Part shown: in pieces, positions 24,978 to 34,878 of the stretch | Position numbering within the stretch: the first letter of the stretch is position 1 | Layout of the letters: every line of letters begins with the position of its first letter | Origin: Bifidobacterium sp. | Lineage (GTDB): Bacteria; Actinomycetota; Actinomycetes; Actinomycetales; Bifidobacteriaceae | Direction: 5' to 3' | Length of the DNA stretch: 64,000 bases | Assembly (NCBI RefSeq): GCF_022647885.1 | Contig: NZ_JALCLM010000001.1 | Coordinates: 2,030,610-2,094,609 of the forward strand | Position numbers and translations under genes: made by a program | The notes under the pieces: generated by a model | The model's input: only the letters and a program-made list of their open reading frames with translations | What the model was told of the DNA's origin: nothing | The model's database searches: none

Positions 24978-25943
24978 TCAGAAGCCTAAGCGAGTACGAC
25001 CGAATTGGTCCAACCACCGCAAGATAGAACCCTCCCGAAGGGCCCAAGGGCATATTTCTACTTGTTCCACTTTCAAGATACGCATGATTTCAGAAGCAAC
25101 TATGCCTCCCCCGACGATTTGCACTGTTCGCTCAACGGTGATGCCCGGCAAAGCGACGCGTTGTTCTGGTGAAATTGCAGCGAGTCTCGGAATCCAATCA
25201 TCCAATTGTTCTCGGGTCATAATCCAACTGTCACCCGAAGGTGTCTGCACAATGTTTCCAGCTAGACGTGCCAAAGATCGGAAGGTCTTTGAGGTCGCTA
25301 CTGCATGATCCGGTTTTTTCTCGTCGTTGAAAGCCTTGGCAATAGGCTCCATGATGTCTCGCACATTATTGCGAACGGATTCGAGCTCCTTGGCGGTGGC
25401 CATACCTTCAGGTAATAGCTCACGAGTAATGCGTCCTGCTCCTGCAGGAACAGACATAGCCAAGGATGGGTCTTCATCCGCGCCTATCGCAACTTCCAAG
25501 GACCCTCCACCGATGTCGAGTACCAGCAGTCGTCCCGCATCCCATCCATACCATCGTCGTGCAGCTAAAAAGGTGAGTCGAGCTTCGTCATTACCTGATA
25601 GAACCACTACTCCTCTACCAATGTGTTGCTCGATTTGTTGCAATATTTTTGCTCCGTTAGGGGCTTCTCGAATTGCTGAGGTGGCCATCGGCAGTAATTG
25701 AGTGACATTATATTCCTCAGCAAGTGCCATGCCTTGATCGACACCTGCCAGGATTGCCTCAACGCCAGCTTTTTTGATGCAACCATCCTCTTTAAGGTAC
25801 TGCATCAAGCGAACTGTGGACTTTGTAGATGCTTCGGGATCTGGCCTTGACCCTGGAGCCGCATCGACAATCAACATATGAATAGTGTTGGAACCTATAT
25901 CGAGCACTCCCAAGCGGGTAGTATCTGGACGATGTTTAGCCAT
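24978..25943 (-). CDS. ppx: Ppx/GppA-family exopolyphosphatase
   Basis: 321 residues of the ASKHA phosphatase family that removes terminal phosphate from polyphosphate or from pppGpp. It begins TRLGVLDIGSNTIHMLIVD (phosphate-1), then ATSAIREAPNG, LSGNDEARLTF, LLVLDIGGGSLEVAIG (phosphate-2) and VPAGAGRIT. The chain ends after the second ASKHA half, so it lacks the HD domain of E. coli Ppx. That is the short actinobacterial Ppx1/Ppx2 form. ATG 25943 is chosen because homology begins directly after it; a longer frame to 25988 looks non-coding. It follows def by 49 bases on the same strand. Confidence 0.87.
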   Translation of the reverse strand: MAKHRPDTTRLGVLDIGSNTIHMLIVDAAPGSRPDPEASTKSTVRLMQYLKEDGCIKKAGVEAILAGVDQGMALAEEYNVTQLLPMATSAIREAPNGAKILQQIEQHIGRGVVVLSGNDEARLTFLAARRWYGWDAGRLLVLDIGGGSLEVAIGADEDPSLAMSVPAGAGRITRELLPEGMATAKELESVRNNVRDIMEPIAKAFNDEKKPDHAVATSKTFRSLARLAGNIVQTPSGDSWIMTREQLDDWIPRLAAISPEQRVALPGITVERTVQIVGGGIVASEIMRILKVEQVEICPWALREGSILRWLDQFGRTRLGF

Positions 25944-25992
25944 GATTCTTGACTGTAGCAAGCACCGTAGTCGAATACTTATACACACATGC

Positions 25993-26700
25993 TCAGATGG
26001 TGAATCCTAGCTCAGTTGCTGCCTCCTGAGGATTAGGGTCATAGGACCACAAATCTTCAAGATTTTCATTAGTTGTTAGACTCCGGATTTCTGCCTTATC
26101 GATGTACAACTCTCCAGAAAGATGATCCGTTTCATGTTGGAATATGCGAGCAGGCCAACCATGGAGGCGCTCTTCATGATGTTTACCTTTCGCATCATCC
26201 CAACGTGCAATGATGTCTAGCCAACGCCGACGAACAGCCTGATACCCATCAAATGACAGGCACCCCTCATAAAAGCTACGAGTGGCATCACCGATATTTT
26301 CATAACTAGGGTTGATAATCTCGTGAAATGGCAACTCAGCAATTTCACGAGGATCATGCTGATCGTTGCTATCATCACCGTCGTTATCATCCGCGTTGCT
26401 AGTGCTGTCGTTGTCATCATAATCATCATCACCGGCACGAACGTGGTCTTCCACCACTGCAATCGCGAGACCAAGCCCAACTTGTGGACCTGCTAGACCT
26501 ACGCCAGGAGCCTCAAGCATCGTGGCACGCATCGCGTTAATGAGTTTGTTGAGTGTTCGTTTCGAAAGCTGGCCATTAAGCTGTTCCGTTGGCTGGCGTA
26601 ACACCACTTCACCCGCTTGCACAATTGGCAGCAGATGACTACTACCGGCCTCATGCAGTAAGTGTTCAACTTCTTGATCCCAAACTGTGGCGTTACGCAC
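25993..26700 (-). CDS. def: Peptide deformylase with an acidic insertion
   Basis: Removes the formyl group from the N-terminus of new proteins. The three motifs are present: GVGLAGPQ (residues 66-73), EGCLS (145-149, metal Cys) and HETDH (189-193, metal His and catalytic Glu). Between motifs 1 and 2, residues 91-116 are almost all Asp, Asn and Ser, an insertion not usual for the enzyme. Total length 235 residues, about 50 above normal. GTG 26700 has AAGGGGAG five bases upstream. It lies between glmM and ppx, so it probably forms part of a three-gene transcript. Gly-Pro in motif 1 replaces the common Ala-x. Confidence 0.9.
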   Translation of the reverse strand: MRNATVWDQEVEHLLHEAGSSHLLPIVQAGEVVLRQPTEQLNGQLSKRTLNKLINAMRATMLEAPGVGLAGPQVGLGLAIAVVEDHVRAGDDDYDDNDSTSNADDNDGDDSNDQHDPREIAELPFHEIINPSYENIGDATRSFYEGCLSFDGYQAVRRRWLDIIARWDDAKGKHHEERLHGWPARIFQHETDHLSGELYIDKAEIRSLTTNENLEDLWSYDPNPQEAATELGFTI

Positions 26701-26780
26701 CTACACACTCCCCTTCACGACTTAACTCAATCCGGACAATTCTCGGCACTTGCAATGAATATATTGAATAAGCTATTGCG

Positions 26781-28154
26781 TTACAGACTGAGTTCGTCAG
26801 CAACAATTTGCGCCAGTCGGTGGCACACTTCGTCTGCCTGCTCCTGTGTTTCAGCCTCGGCCATGACGCGAACGAGAGGCTCTGTCCCGCTGGGACGTAA
26901 GAGCACACGACCAGTCTCACCCAACAAAGCTTCTTCGCGTTCAACGGCAGCCTGTACCTTAGCGTTGGTTGGAGCAGCAAGCTTGTCAACATTAGGAACA
27001 TTGATTAGCTGTTGCGGCAACTGTGGAAAATCAGCTGCTAATTCTTTGAGCCCACGGCCTGTACGTACCACTTCATTGGCAAGCGTCAGTGCCGTCAACG
27101 TTCCATCTCCTGTTGTGGCAAATTCGCGATTGATAACGTGACCTGACTGCTCACCACCGAGGGTGAACCCACCTCGCAGCATTTCTTCGAGGACATAGCG
27201 ATCTCCAACGCCTGTTTGCACTGTAGCTATACCCATATCTTTCAGTGCGAGTTTGAGACCCAGATTACTCATGACAGTGACCACTAAGGTGTTGTTAGCT
27301 AACTTGCCTTCGCGCTGTTTAGCGTGGGCAAGGATACCCATGATTTGATCGCCATTCACCATGGTACCTTCTTCATCTACAGCAAGGCATCTATCTGCAT
27401 CGCCGTCAAAGGCCACACCCATCACTGCATCGGATGCCTTGACCATAGCTTGCAATTGCTCTGGATGAGTTGAGCCTGCATGCTTATTGATGTTGTACCC
27501 ATCAGGAGAAGCATTAATCACCACGACATCAGCGCCTGCTTGGCGCAAAGCTTCAGGTGCTACCACTGAGGTCGCTCCGTTTGCACAGTCAGCCACAATT
27601 CGTAGCCCAGCTAAGGGTTTCGGTCTCGTTTTATCCGCACCCGTCGGTGCCACAGCACTCACCAGATGATCTATGTACATATTGGTCGCAGTCACAGTGT
27701 CGTGCGAAACACGTCCGACGCCCTCGCCAGTTGGTCGATCCCACTGCGCACCGAGGACTTTTTCAATATCATCCTCTTTAGTATCAGCCAATTTGAAGCC
27801 GCCACGGGCAAAGAATTTAATGCCATTATCCGGCATAGGGTTATGAGATGCAGAAATAACCGCACCCATTTCAACATTGAGTTCAGAAGTCAGATAAGCG
27901 ATACCAGGCGTGGGAATAATACCGACATCAATGACGTCGAAACCTCCTGAGCTCATGCCTGCAGCTAGTGCTGCAGCCAAAAAATCACCTGAGACACGTG
28001 TATCGCGCCCTATCAGAGCACGCCTGCGTCCACCGTTCTGGTCGCTGCTCCCCAACACCCGAACAGCCGCGTCACCCAACTCTAAAGCCAACTGCGCTGT
28101 CAGTTTCCTATTGGCCAGTCCTCGCACGCCGTCAGTTCCAAATAGCCTTGGCAT
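26781..28154 (-). CDS. glmM: Phosphoglucosamine mutase
   Basis: Converts glucosamine-6-phosphate to glucosamine-1-phosphate for UDP-GlcNAc and peptidoglycan synthesis. 457 residues. The start MPRLFGTDGVRGLAN is diagnostic of GlmM. The phosphoserine loop ISASHNPMPDNG has the active Ser at 103. The metal loop is DGDADRCLAVDE, the sugar loop GGEQSGHVI and the phosphate loop RPSGTEPLVRVM. ATG 28154 follows CGAGGAG by five bases; upstream in-frame sequence to 28232 is non-homologous. First gene of glmM-def-ppx. Confidence 0.96.
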   Translation of the reverse strand: MPRLFGTDGVRGLANRKLTAQLALELGDAAVRVLGSSDQNGGRRRALIGRDTRVSGDFLAAALAAGMSSGGFDVIDVGIIPTPGIAYLTSELNVEMGAVISASHNPMPDNGIKFFARGGFKLADTKEDDIEKVLGAQWDRPTGEGVGRVSHDTVTATNMYIDHLVSAVAPTGADKTRPKPLAGLRIVADCANGATSVVAPEALRQAGADVVVINASPDGYNINKHAGSTHPEQLQAMVKASDAVMGVAFDGDADRCLAVDEEGTMVNGDQIMGILAHAKQREGKLANNTLVVTVMSNLGLKLALKDMGIATVQTGVGDRYVLEEMLRGGFTLGGEQSGHVINREFATTGDGTLTALTLANEVVRTGRGLKELAADFPQLPQQLINVPNVDKLAAPTNAKVQAAVEREEALLGETGRVLLRPSGTEPLVRVMAEAETQEQADEVCHRLAQIVADELSL

Positions 28155-28281
28155 CTTGCTCCTCGTCTCTGTGCCGAACACCAAGCTCCATGGTAACCAT
28201 GATGAGCTATGTCTCGGCAAGGCGACGCGCAATCATACGGAACTCTTCGCAATTCGCCTGTATGTACCTGATACAAACCAG

Positions 28282-28344
28282 TGTGTGTGATGAATTCCCT
28301 GTCCAGAAGGATGAAAAACTCATTACCCGAACTCATCACACACA
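28282..28344. terminator. Candidate stem-loop downstream of pepN
   Basis: TGTGTGTGATGA (28282-28293) and TCATCACACACA (28333-28344) are exact complements 39 bases apart, 26 bases after the pepN stop on the minus strand and upstream of glmM. The T-run is poor. Confidence 0.4.
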
Positions 28345-28369
28345 GTGCAGTAACTAGACTGCGCAGTAA

Positions 28370-30988
28370 CTAACTAAGCTGCTCATTAAAACTGCGGACC
28401 TTGAGCGTGCGACGTGATTCCTCGGTGTTCTTGGTAATCATGCCTCTGAGCGCACGGTCTGCATCCTGGTGAGATTCAAGCCAACGCTCCCCTGCATCGA
28501 CCAATTTAGCCGGATCAGCATAGCGTGGATAAAGACCACGGCCCGAGAGCGGATCAATCAGACTTTCAGCAACGTGGAAGGACTTGTTCTTCCAAATCCA
28601 ATCGACGCTATCGAAATAACGCTCAACATAATCGCTGTACAAGGCAGGAATGGCATTATCGGAGAAACCGCCAGCTACCTCCTCGATCTGCGAATTTGTC
28701 AGGGTATCGTCATGCAGAGCAGCATCCCAAGCCCAAGCCTTAGCACTGTCCGTAGGCACGGAGGCCTTCGCACCAATGGCAAACTCTCTGTTTTCGGTGG
28801 TGTCCTTCTTTGCCAGCTCGGCATCAATCTCGCCATCCGCCAACAAATCCTGGGCTGCAAGCGCTGTAATAATCGCCCAACGCAAGTTGTTATCCACTCT
28901 TAGCCCTTCAAATTTCAGGTCACCATTGAGCAAGCCACGCGCATGATCTTCGAAATCAGGATCTACACCATAACCAAGATACGAACGCACCAACTGGAAT
29001 TGCTCATCCGAGCCCGCCTTGCTATGCATTGCCAGATCCCAAAGATTCTGTGCAACCAGCGACAGCACCGGCTCACGACGACGTCCGGCTACATAGGAAT
29101 GCGCGGCGGTTGAAAGTTGCCCTACGGCATAACGGAAGGTGGTCGAATGCTTCTCAGTGGATAGAGCTTTCAAAGACAGCCCAATGAAACGTTCGGCTGA
29201 GTATTCGCCATCGCGAGTGATATCCCAGAAACTTAACCAGACCAGTGCGCGGGCGAGCGAATCATCGAAACGGTAGAGGTTCTCCTCCGCGAACTTACGC
29301 GAGTCCTCATCTAGACGAATCTTGGTATACGTAAGGTCATCATCGTTAATCAGGATGAACGCTGGACGCTTCTTACCTACAACAGCATCCACCTGAGTGC
29401 TCTCACCATCAACATCAAGCTCAAAGCGTTCCTTACGAACGACAGAACCCTTGTCGTTCACATCATAGAAGCCCACCGCCAGACGATGCGGGCGCAGCAC
29501 CGGATACTCCTTAGATGCGCTTTGAGTCAGGGTCATTGAAGTAATAACACCCTCATTATCCGTTTGCACATCCGCGCTGATGGTGTTGATACCTGACTGC
29601 TCGAGCCAGAGCTTCGACCACGCGTTGAGATCACGTCCTGAAGCTGCAGCGAGTTCAGTCAGTAAATCGTTCAAAGTTGCGTTGGAATACGCGTGCTTCT
29701 CCAAGTAGTTGTGAATACCCTTGAAGAAGTCATCACGGCCAACATAAGCCACTAGCTGCTTGAGTACAGAAGCACCCTTGGCATACGTTATGCCATCAAA
29801 ATTGACGTAAGTGTCGTTCAAATCGTTAATTGGAGCAACGATTGGGTGCGTCGTCGAGAGCTGATCTTCACGGAGCGCCCAGCTTTTCTCACCGGAGCAG
29901 AAGGTGGCCCAATCGCCAGTCCATTCTGTCGCCTCAGCAGTGGCCAATGTGGACATGAATTCCGCAAATGACTCATTGAGCCACAGGTCATTCCACCATT
30001 TCATGGTCACATAATCACCGAACCACATATGTGCCAGCTCGTGCAGCACCGTTTCGACACGGCGATTCGACACTGCATCGGTGACCTTAGATTCGAAAAT
30101 ATACGAATCGCGGAAAGTGACCATGCCGATATTCTCCATCGCACCGGCATTGTATTCTGGCACGAAAACCTGATCGTATTTCGCGTATGGATATGGCACA
30201 CCCCATATGTTGGCATAAAAGGCAAAACCCTTTTTGGTGATGTCGAAGAGGTACTCCGCATCCTTCTCCATCGCATCCTTGAGAGCCTGTCGGCAGTAAA
30301 GTGCCATCGGCACGGTACGCCCGTCTTCATTGGCATATTCACTAGTCCACTGAGCGTATGGTCCTACAGCAAATGAAGTCAAATAAGAACTCATCTTTAC
30401 CGTGGGTTCAAAAACCCAGCGACGTATACCCTCTGCTTGACGGCCTTCACCAAGCGTGCCATCTTGCGTTAGACGGTCGATATTGTTGACCGATGCGACT
30501 GGCATATTCGAGATGACTTCCCAAGATTGTGGAGCTTCGACAGTGAAGTTGAAAGTCGCCTTCAAATCTGGTTGATCGAATACTGCATAGACACGTCTGG
30601 CATCTGGCACCTCGAACTGGCTATACAAATAGATATTGCCATCGGAAGGGTCAATGCTACGGTGCAATCCCTCACCGGTATTTGAATATTGGCATGTTGC
30701 CAGAACTTCTACAGTGTTGTGCTCAGCAAGATCAGATAATTCAATTCTGCTATCAACAAATACCTGTGCTGGGTTGAGCTCCTTGCCGTTAAGCGTAATC
30801 TTCTCTACGCTATCCGCGATGAGATCAAGGAAACTGCTGGCGCCTTGCTTGGCATCAAAAGTGAGCGTGGTGTTCGAGATGAAGTTCTTTGGTCCTACCG
30901 TAAGATCAAGCTCCACCGTATAGAGCGGATTCGCTACGATTTCGCTGCGCTCCTGCGCTTCAACTCTAGTGAGATTTGCTCCTGGCAT
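28370..30988 (-). CDS. pepN: Aminopeptidase N (M1 family)
   Basis: 872-residue zinc metallopeptidase that removes N-terminal residues from peptides in the cytosol. The exopeptidase motif GAMENIG is near residue 282. The zinc motif HELAHMWFGD is near 315, with the second zinc ligand in NESFAEF about 20 residues on. The order N-terminal beta domain, thermolysin-like domain, then a long helical ERAP1-type C-terminal domain is normal for actinobacterial PepN. ATG 30988 with AAGGAGTGCA upstream is well supported. Single gene between the rnj terminator and glmM. Confidence 0.96.
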   Translation of the reverse strand: MPGANLTRVEAQERSEIVANPLYTVELDLTVGPKNFISNTTLTFDAKQGASSFLDLIADSVEKITLNGKELNPAQVFVDSRIELSDLAEHNTVEVLATCQYSNTGEGLHRSIDPSDGNIYLYSQFEVPDARRVYAVFDQPDLKATFNFTVEAPQSWEVISNMPVASVNNIDRLTQDGTLGEGRQAEGIRRWVFEPTVKMSSYLTSFAVGPYAQWTSEYANEDGRTVPMALYCRQALKDAMEKDAEYLFDITKKGFAFYANIWGVPYPYAKYDQVFVPEYNAGAMENIGMVTFRDSYIFESKVTDAVSNRRVETVLHELAHMWFGDYVTMKWWNDLWLNESFAEFMSTLATAEATEWTGDWATFCSGEKSWALREDQLSTTHPIVAPINDLNDTYVNFDGITYAKGASVLKQLVAYVGRDDFFKGIHNYLEKHAYSNATLNDLLTELAAASGRDLNAWSKLWLEQSGINTISADVQTDNEGVITSMTLTQSASKEYPVLRPHRLAVGFYDVNDKGSVVRKERFELDVDGESTQVDAVVGKKRPAFILINDDDLTYTKIRLDEDSRKFAEENLYRFDDSLARALVWLSFWDITRDGEYSAERFIGLSLKALSTEKHSTTFRYAVGQLSTAAHSYVAGRRREPVLSLVAQNLWDLAMHSKAGSDEQFQLVRSYLGYGVDPDFEDHARGLLNGDLKFEGLRVDNNLRWAIITALAAQDLLADGEIDAELAKKDTTENREFAIGAKASVPTDSAKAWAWDAALHDDTLTNSQIEEVAGGFSDNAIPALYSDYVERYFDSVDWIWKNKSFHVAESLIDPLSGRGLYPRYADPAKLVDAGERWLESHQDADRALRGMITKNTEESRRTLKVRSFNEQLS

Positions 30989-31098
30989 TGCACTCCTTAT
31001 ACGTTTATGCGACTTCTGGCCGCTACCCCGACTCTGGCCGGTCTAACTTACTCCGTCAGATAGCCTATCGCGTTCTCAGACGAATGTCAGTATGACAA

Positions 31099-31134
31099 GG
31101 GTCTGACCAATGCATATGCGCGTTGGTCAGACCC
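31099..31134 (-). terminator. Terminator of the dapB-dapA-rnj transcript
   Basis: GGGTCTGACCAA (31099-31110) is the exact complement of 31123-31134 with a 12-base loop, 32 bases past the rnj stop. The T-run is short (TTGTCAT). Confidence 0.6.
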
Positions 31135-31165
31135 ATATTCCGCTGTGTTATCAGCAGTGAATCAC

Positions 31166-33004
31166 TTAGTGCTGTTGCTCTTGCACATCCTGTGCTATAT
31201 CGGCTACAACCGGCACGATCATAGGACGACGATGCAGCTTTCGCGATACCCATCCACCTAAGGTGCGACGCATGATCTGCTGAAGCTGATAGGTGCTACG
31301 TGTCCCTTGCATCATTGCATCTTGCAATTGCTGAGTGATTTGCTCACGTACTTTAACGAATTCGCTTTCATCCTCAGCTACAGCATTCAAGAAGATCTTT
31401 GGTCCCGAAACCACATCAGAACTATCAGTATCTACTACAGCAAATGCCGAAACGAAACCTTCAGAACCTAGGATGCGACGTTTCTCTAGTTCGTCATCGG
31501 TCAACTCACCGACAGAATCACCATCGACATACACATAACCACACGGGACTGATCCAACAACTGCTGCCTGACCATGATAGAGATCAACCACATCACCATC
31601 CTCAGCAAGCACTACATTCTTAGGATCAACACCAGTCTTGACTGCGATTAGACCATTAGCCACCAAATGACGATTCTCGCCGTGGATAGGCATCGCACAC
31701 TTTGGTTGCACAATGTTGTAGAAGTAGAGTAGCTCTCCCTCATCGGCATGTCCGGAAACGTGAATTGCGGCGTTGTCTTTATTGATAACGCGAGCACCCA
31801 TACGAATGAGTTTGTTGATGACCTTATACACTCCATGCTCATTACCAGGAATGAGCGAGCTGGCGAGCACCACAGTATCAAACTCATTGACAGTGATGTC
31901 CCGATGCGTTCCATCCGCAATGCGACCAAGAGCTGCCATGGGCTCGCCCTGAGAACCGGTGCACATATAGACAATCTTGTCATCCTGAATATCATGAGCT
32001 TGCTTGAGATCCACAACGGTATTTTCAGGAAGGTGCAGGTAGCCCAAATCTGAGGCTATACCCATATTGCGCACCATAGAACGACCGACAAAAACTACTT
32101 TGCGTCCATTCTTATGAGCAGCATCCACAACTTGTTGCACACGATGAACGTGGCTAGAGAAGCTTGCAACGATTATCTTGCGCGTCGCTTCTGCGAAAGC
32201 GCGATCCAAAGCCGGACCAATAGTAGTTTCAGGCTTCACAAAACCTGGTACCTCAGCGTTCGTGGAATCGACCATCAGCAGATCCACACCTTGCTCACCA
32301 AGGCGACCGAACTCACGCAAATCTGTAATTTTGTGATCTAAAGGCAGCTGATCCAGCTTCATATCACCAGTGTCGATGATATGACCTGCAGGAGTCTTGA
32401 CCGATACCGCAAGAGCGTCAGGAATTGAATGAGTTACGGTAATGAATTCGAGGGTAAAGGGACCAACTTTGAGCTTATCCCGTCCCTCAACTTCAACCTT
32501 AGTTGGATCCAGACGGTGCTCTTTGCACTTCGCATCCACAAATGCCAGTGTCAGCTTAGAACCAATCAATGGAATATCTGGACGAAGTTTTAGCAGATAA
32601 GGTACGCCGCCAATGTGATCTTCATGTCCGTGAGTCAGCACTAATGCATCAACCTCGTCAAGGCGGTCTTTGATATAGCTGAAATCAGGCAGAATCAGGT
32701 CGACGCCAGGCTGCTCTTCTTCAGGGAAGAGCACACCACAATCGATGAGTAATATGTGTCCGTTGTACTCGACCACATTCATATTGCGGCCTATTTCGCC
32801 GAGTCCACCCAGGGGGACGATGCGCATCGAACCCTTGCGATACTTTGGCGGTGGTACCAACACCACTTCTTGCTGCTCAGTCTTATTCCTGGAATTGCGC
32901 GAGTTTCCCTGGCGCGATCGACCTCGGCCAGCTCCTTTTGAGCGCCCCTTATTCGAGGACTGACGGTTGTTGCTACGTGTATTCGTTTCTTGTTCTTTTG
33001 CCAT
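31166..33004 (-). CDS. rnj: Ribonuclease J
   Basis: Metallo-beta-lactamase-fold RNase with endonuclease and 5' exonuclease activity in mRNA decay and rRNA maturation. About 612 residues. An Arg/Ser/Asn-rich, disordered N-terminal extension of about 50 residues, common in actinobacteria, precedes the core. The core has PLGGLGEIGRNM, LTHGHEDHIGG (metal site, near residue 122), VTHSIPDAL, DTGDMKLDQ and the beta-CASP segment SSHVHRVQQVV. CTGSQGEPMA and HVSGHADEGEL follow, then a C-terminal domain. ATG 33004 or a GTG two codons earlier may start it; neither has a strong ribosome binding site. Third gene after dapB and dapA, an order conserved in actinobacteria. Confidence 0.95.
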   Translation of the reverse strand: MAKEQETNTRSNNRQSSNKGRSKGAGRGRSRQGNSRNSRNKTEQQEVVLVPPPKYRKGSMRIVPLGGLGEIGRNMNVVEYNGHILLIDCGVLFPEEEQPGVDLILPDFSYIKDRLDEVDALVLTHGHEDHIGGVPYLLKLRPDIPLIGSKLTLAFVDAKCKEHRLDPTKVEVEGRDKLKVGPFTLEFITVTHSIPDALAVSVKTPAGHIIDTGDMKLDQLPLDHKITDLREFGRLGEQGVDLLMVDSTNAEVPGFVKPETTIGPALDRAFAEATRKIIVASFSSHVHRVQQVVDAAHKNGRKVVFVGRSMVRNMGIASDLGYLHLPENTVVDLKQAHDIQDDKIVYMCTGSQGEPMAALGRIADGTHRDITVNEFDTVVLASSLIPGNEHGVYKVINKLIRMGARVINKDNAAIHVSGHADEGELLYFYNIVQPKCAMPIHGENRHLVANGLIAVKTGVDPKNVVLAEDGDVVDLYHGQAAVVGSVPCGYVYVDGDSVGELTDDELEKRRILGSEGFVSAFAVVDTDSSDVVSGPKIFLNAVAEDESEFVKVREQITQQLQDAMMQGTRSTYQLQQIMRRTLGGWVSRKLHRRPMIVPVVADIAQDVQEQQH

Positions 33005-33051
33005 TCTCACTTGATTTTCTGTTATTTTGCTACCGCCTGTACGGAAGCGAC

Positions 33052-33171
33052 GTTCGACATTCGGCGAACGCGTAGTGCATCAGGGACATTGCTTACAGCA
33101 AGCCCGCCTGACGCATGCCTTCTTCAGCCTTATCGAGTTCTTTGGGACCCGGTTCGACATTCGGCAAACGC
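33052..33171. repeat. Two 20-base near-identical copies 100 bases apart
   Basis: GTTCGACATTCGGCGAACGC at 33052-33071 and the same with one change (A for G) at 33152-33171. The second is inside the 3' end of dapA, the first in the dapA-rnj gap. The first copy also has a CGTTCG/CGAACG dyad. Confidence 0.6.
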
Positions 33172-33998
33172 ATTGCCGCCGTGGGTATATAACCCTTGAT
33201 TTTGAGCGCGGCTTTGGCCATCACTGCTTGGTATCCATCCCCATTCAGCGCTTCGACAATCGGGCTCAGCCGCTCGGCGAGTTCCTGCGCCTTACGAATA
33301 TCACCACGGTTAAAAGCCTGAGCCAACTCTTGCATCGGTTTGGCAGCCACATGAGCTGTCACTGAAATGATTCCCACAGCCCCGATAGCAAGGAAGGGGA
33401 GGAACAAGCCGTCATCGCCGGAATACCAAGCAAGTCCAGTTGCCTTTTTCTTGACTATCGCTTCAGTCAAGTTGCCCGTAGCATCCTTAACTGCTGCAAT
33501 ATGTCCCAATTCAGCCAGTCTGCGATACGTATTGATGTTGACATGTAGTCCAGTACGCCCCGGGACATCATAAATCACGATAGGCTTCTCAGCCACGGCG
33601 TTAACCGCTCGATAATGTTCTACTACCCCATTGGCAGAAGGTCGGGAATAATACGGCATCACAATCAGTAAGCCATCGGCTCCGGCTTCCTGAGTCATTT
33701 CAGCCATGCGCACAGTGTGTGCAGTGTCGTTGGAACCTGCACCTGAAATAACTGGTACATCAACAGCAGCTTTTACGGCTTTGACTAAATCAACTTTTTC
33801 ATCGAGATGTGTCACTGGTGACTCACCCGTAGTGCCGTTGACTACAAGACCATCAGCGCCATCAGCAACAAGGCGTTGAGCCAATGTGGCTGCGGCATCA
33901 AAATCTACCGAGCCATCAGCCCTCATTGGGGTAGCCATAGCAGGAAGGACGCGCCCAAAAGGCGCAGCGTCTAGCAGTTGCATCTCACCGTCACTCAT
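33093..33998 (-). CDS. dapA: 4-hydroxy-tetrahydrodipicolinate synthase
   Basis: Condenses pyruvate with aspartate semialdehyde, the first step of the lysine/diaminopimelate branch; cytosolic TIM barrel of 301 residues. Motifs: VNGTTGESP (Thr pair of the proton relay), IVIYDVPGRTGL (catalytic Tyr and substrate Arg) and AAVKDATGN (Schiff-base Lys). ATG 33998 matches the usual start; the longer frame to 34034 adds unrelated residues. It lies 73 bases after dapB, so the two consecutive enzymes are co-expressed, with rnj 88 bases downstream. Confidence 0.95.
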   Translation of the reverse strand: MSDGEMQLLDAAPFGRVLPAMATPMRADGSVDFDAAATLAQRLVADGADGLVVNGTTGESPVTHLDEKVDLVKAVKAAVDVPVISGAGSNDTAHTVRMAEMTQEAGADGLLIVMPYYSRPSANGVVEHYRAVNAVAEKPIVIYDVPGRTGLHVNINTYRRLAELGHIAAVKDATGNLTEAIVKKKATGLAWYSGDDGLFLPFLAIGAVGIISVTAHVAAKPMQELAQAFNRGDIRKAQELAERLSPIVEALNGDGYQAVMAKAALKIKGYIPTAAMRLPNVEPGPKELDKAEEGMRQAGLL

Positions 33999-34071
33999 AC
34001 ATCTCAAGGTACTTCTGGGTTGAGACCAGAGCAAGTCATTGAGAAATTATTGGACATCAGAGTAGTAAACA

Positions 34072-34818
34072 TCACAGATCGAGGAAGGAATCCAGCCCTA
34101 TCGTTAACCCTGGATACTGGCCAGTTGCCACTTGTTGCACGGCCAACACCACACCCGGCATAAAGGATGATCGGTCAAAGCTATCGGCGCGAATAACCAG
34201 TTGCTCACCAGCATTACCGAATAGCACTTCCTCGTGGGCATTAAGGCCACGCAAACGCACAGCATGTACATGAACCCCGTCAACGATCTGGCCGCGTGAA
34301 CCGCCATCACTCGTGGTGTTGTCGGGCACATCGCCTAGCCCTGCAAGACGGCGAGCAGATGCAATGGCTTTAGCAGTGTGAAGAGCAGTGCCTGAAGGAG
34401 CATCAACCTTATCCGGATGATGCAGTTCTATAACTTCGGCGGATTCAAAATATTTTGCGGCGATACCGGCGAAATGATCGGCAAGCACCGCTGATATGGC
34501 GAAATTCGGTGCAATGAATACGCTGACCTCAGGGTGTTCATCGAGTGCTTTCCGCACTTTGTCGAGTTTGTCGTCCGTCCAACCGGTGGTCCCGACCACG
34601 GTATTAACTCCCTGAGCTATCAACGTCAGTACATTATCCAATGTCACCGAAGGAACAGTGAAATCGACTGCAACATCGGTGTTCTCCGGCGTAATAGCCG
34701 CCAGATCATCACCTGCATCCACACCTTTCGCAAATTCCATGCCATCGGTGTTCTGCACCGTCTTCACTACATTTCCGCCCATACGCCCATGCGCACCCAC
34801 CACTGAGACACGAATCAT
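34072..34818 (-). CDS. dapB: 4-hydroxy-tetrahydrodipicolinate reductase
   Basis: Reduces the product of DapA with NAD(P)H in the diaminopimelate pathway. 248 residues. The Rossmann motif VSVVGAHGRMG starts the protein. VVGTTGW and the catalytic ELHHPDKVDAPSGTAL follow, then a C-terminal tetramer domain with GLNAHEEVLFGN. ATG 34818 has GGAGG seven bases upstream. A palindromic repeat lies 61 bases upstream of the start, between dapB and the GNAT gene. Confidence 0.96.
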   Translation of the reverse strand: MIRVSVVGAHGRMGGNVVKTVQNTDGMEFAKGVDAGDDLAAITPENTDVAVDFTVPSVTLDNVLTLIAQGVNTVVGTTGWTDDKLDKVRKALDEHPEVSVFIAPNFAISAVLADHFAGIAAKYFESAEVIELHHPDKVDAPSGTALHTAKAIASARRLAGLGDVPDNTTSDGGSRGQIVDGVHVHAVRLRGLNAHEEVLFGNAGEQLVIRADSFDRSSFMPGVVLAVQQVATGQYPGLTIGLDSFLDL

Positions 34819-34878
34819 CCCAAACCTCCATCCACTCGACAACCATGACCAAATTCCACCATACAGCCCCCTAAACAG

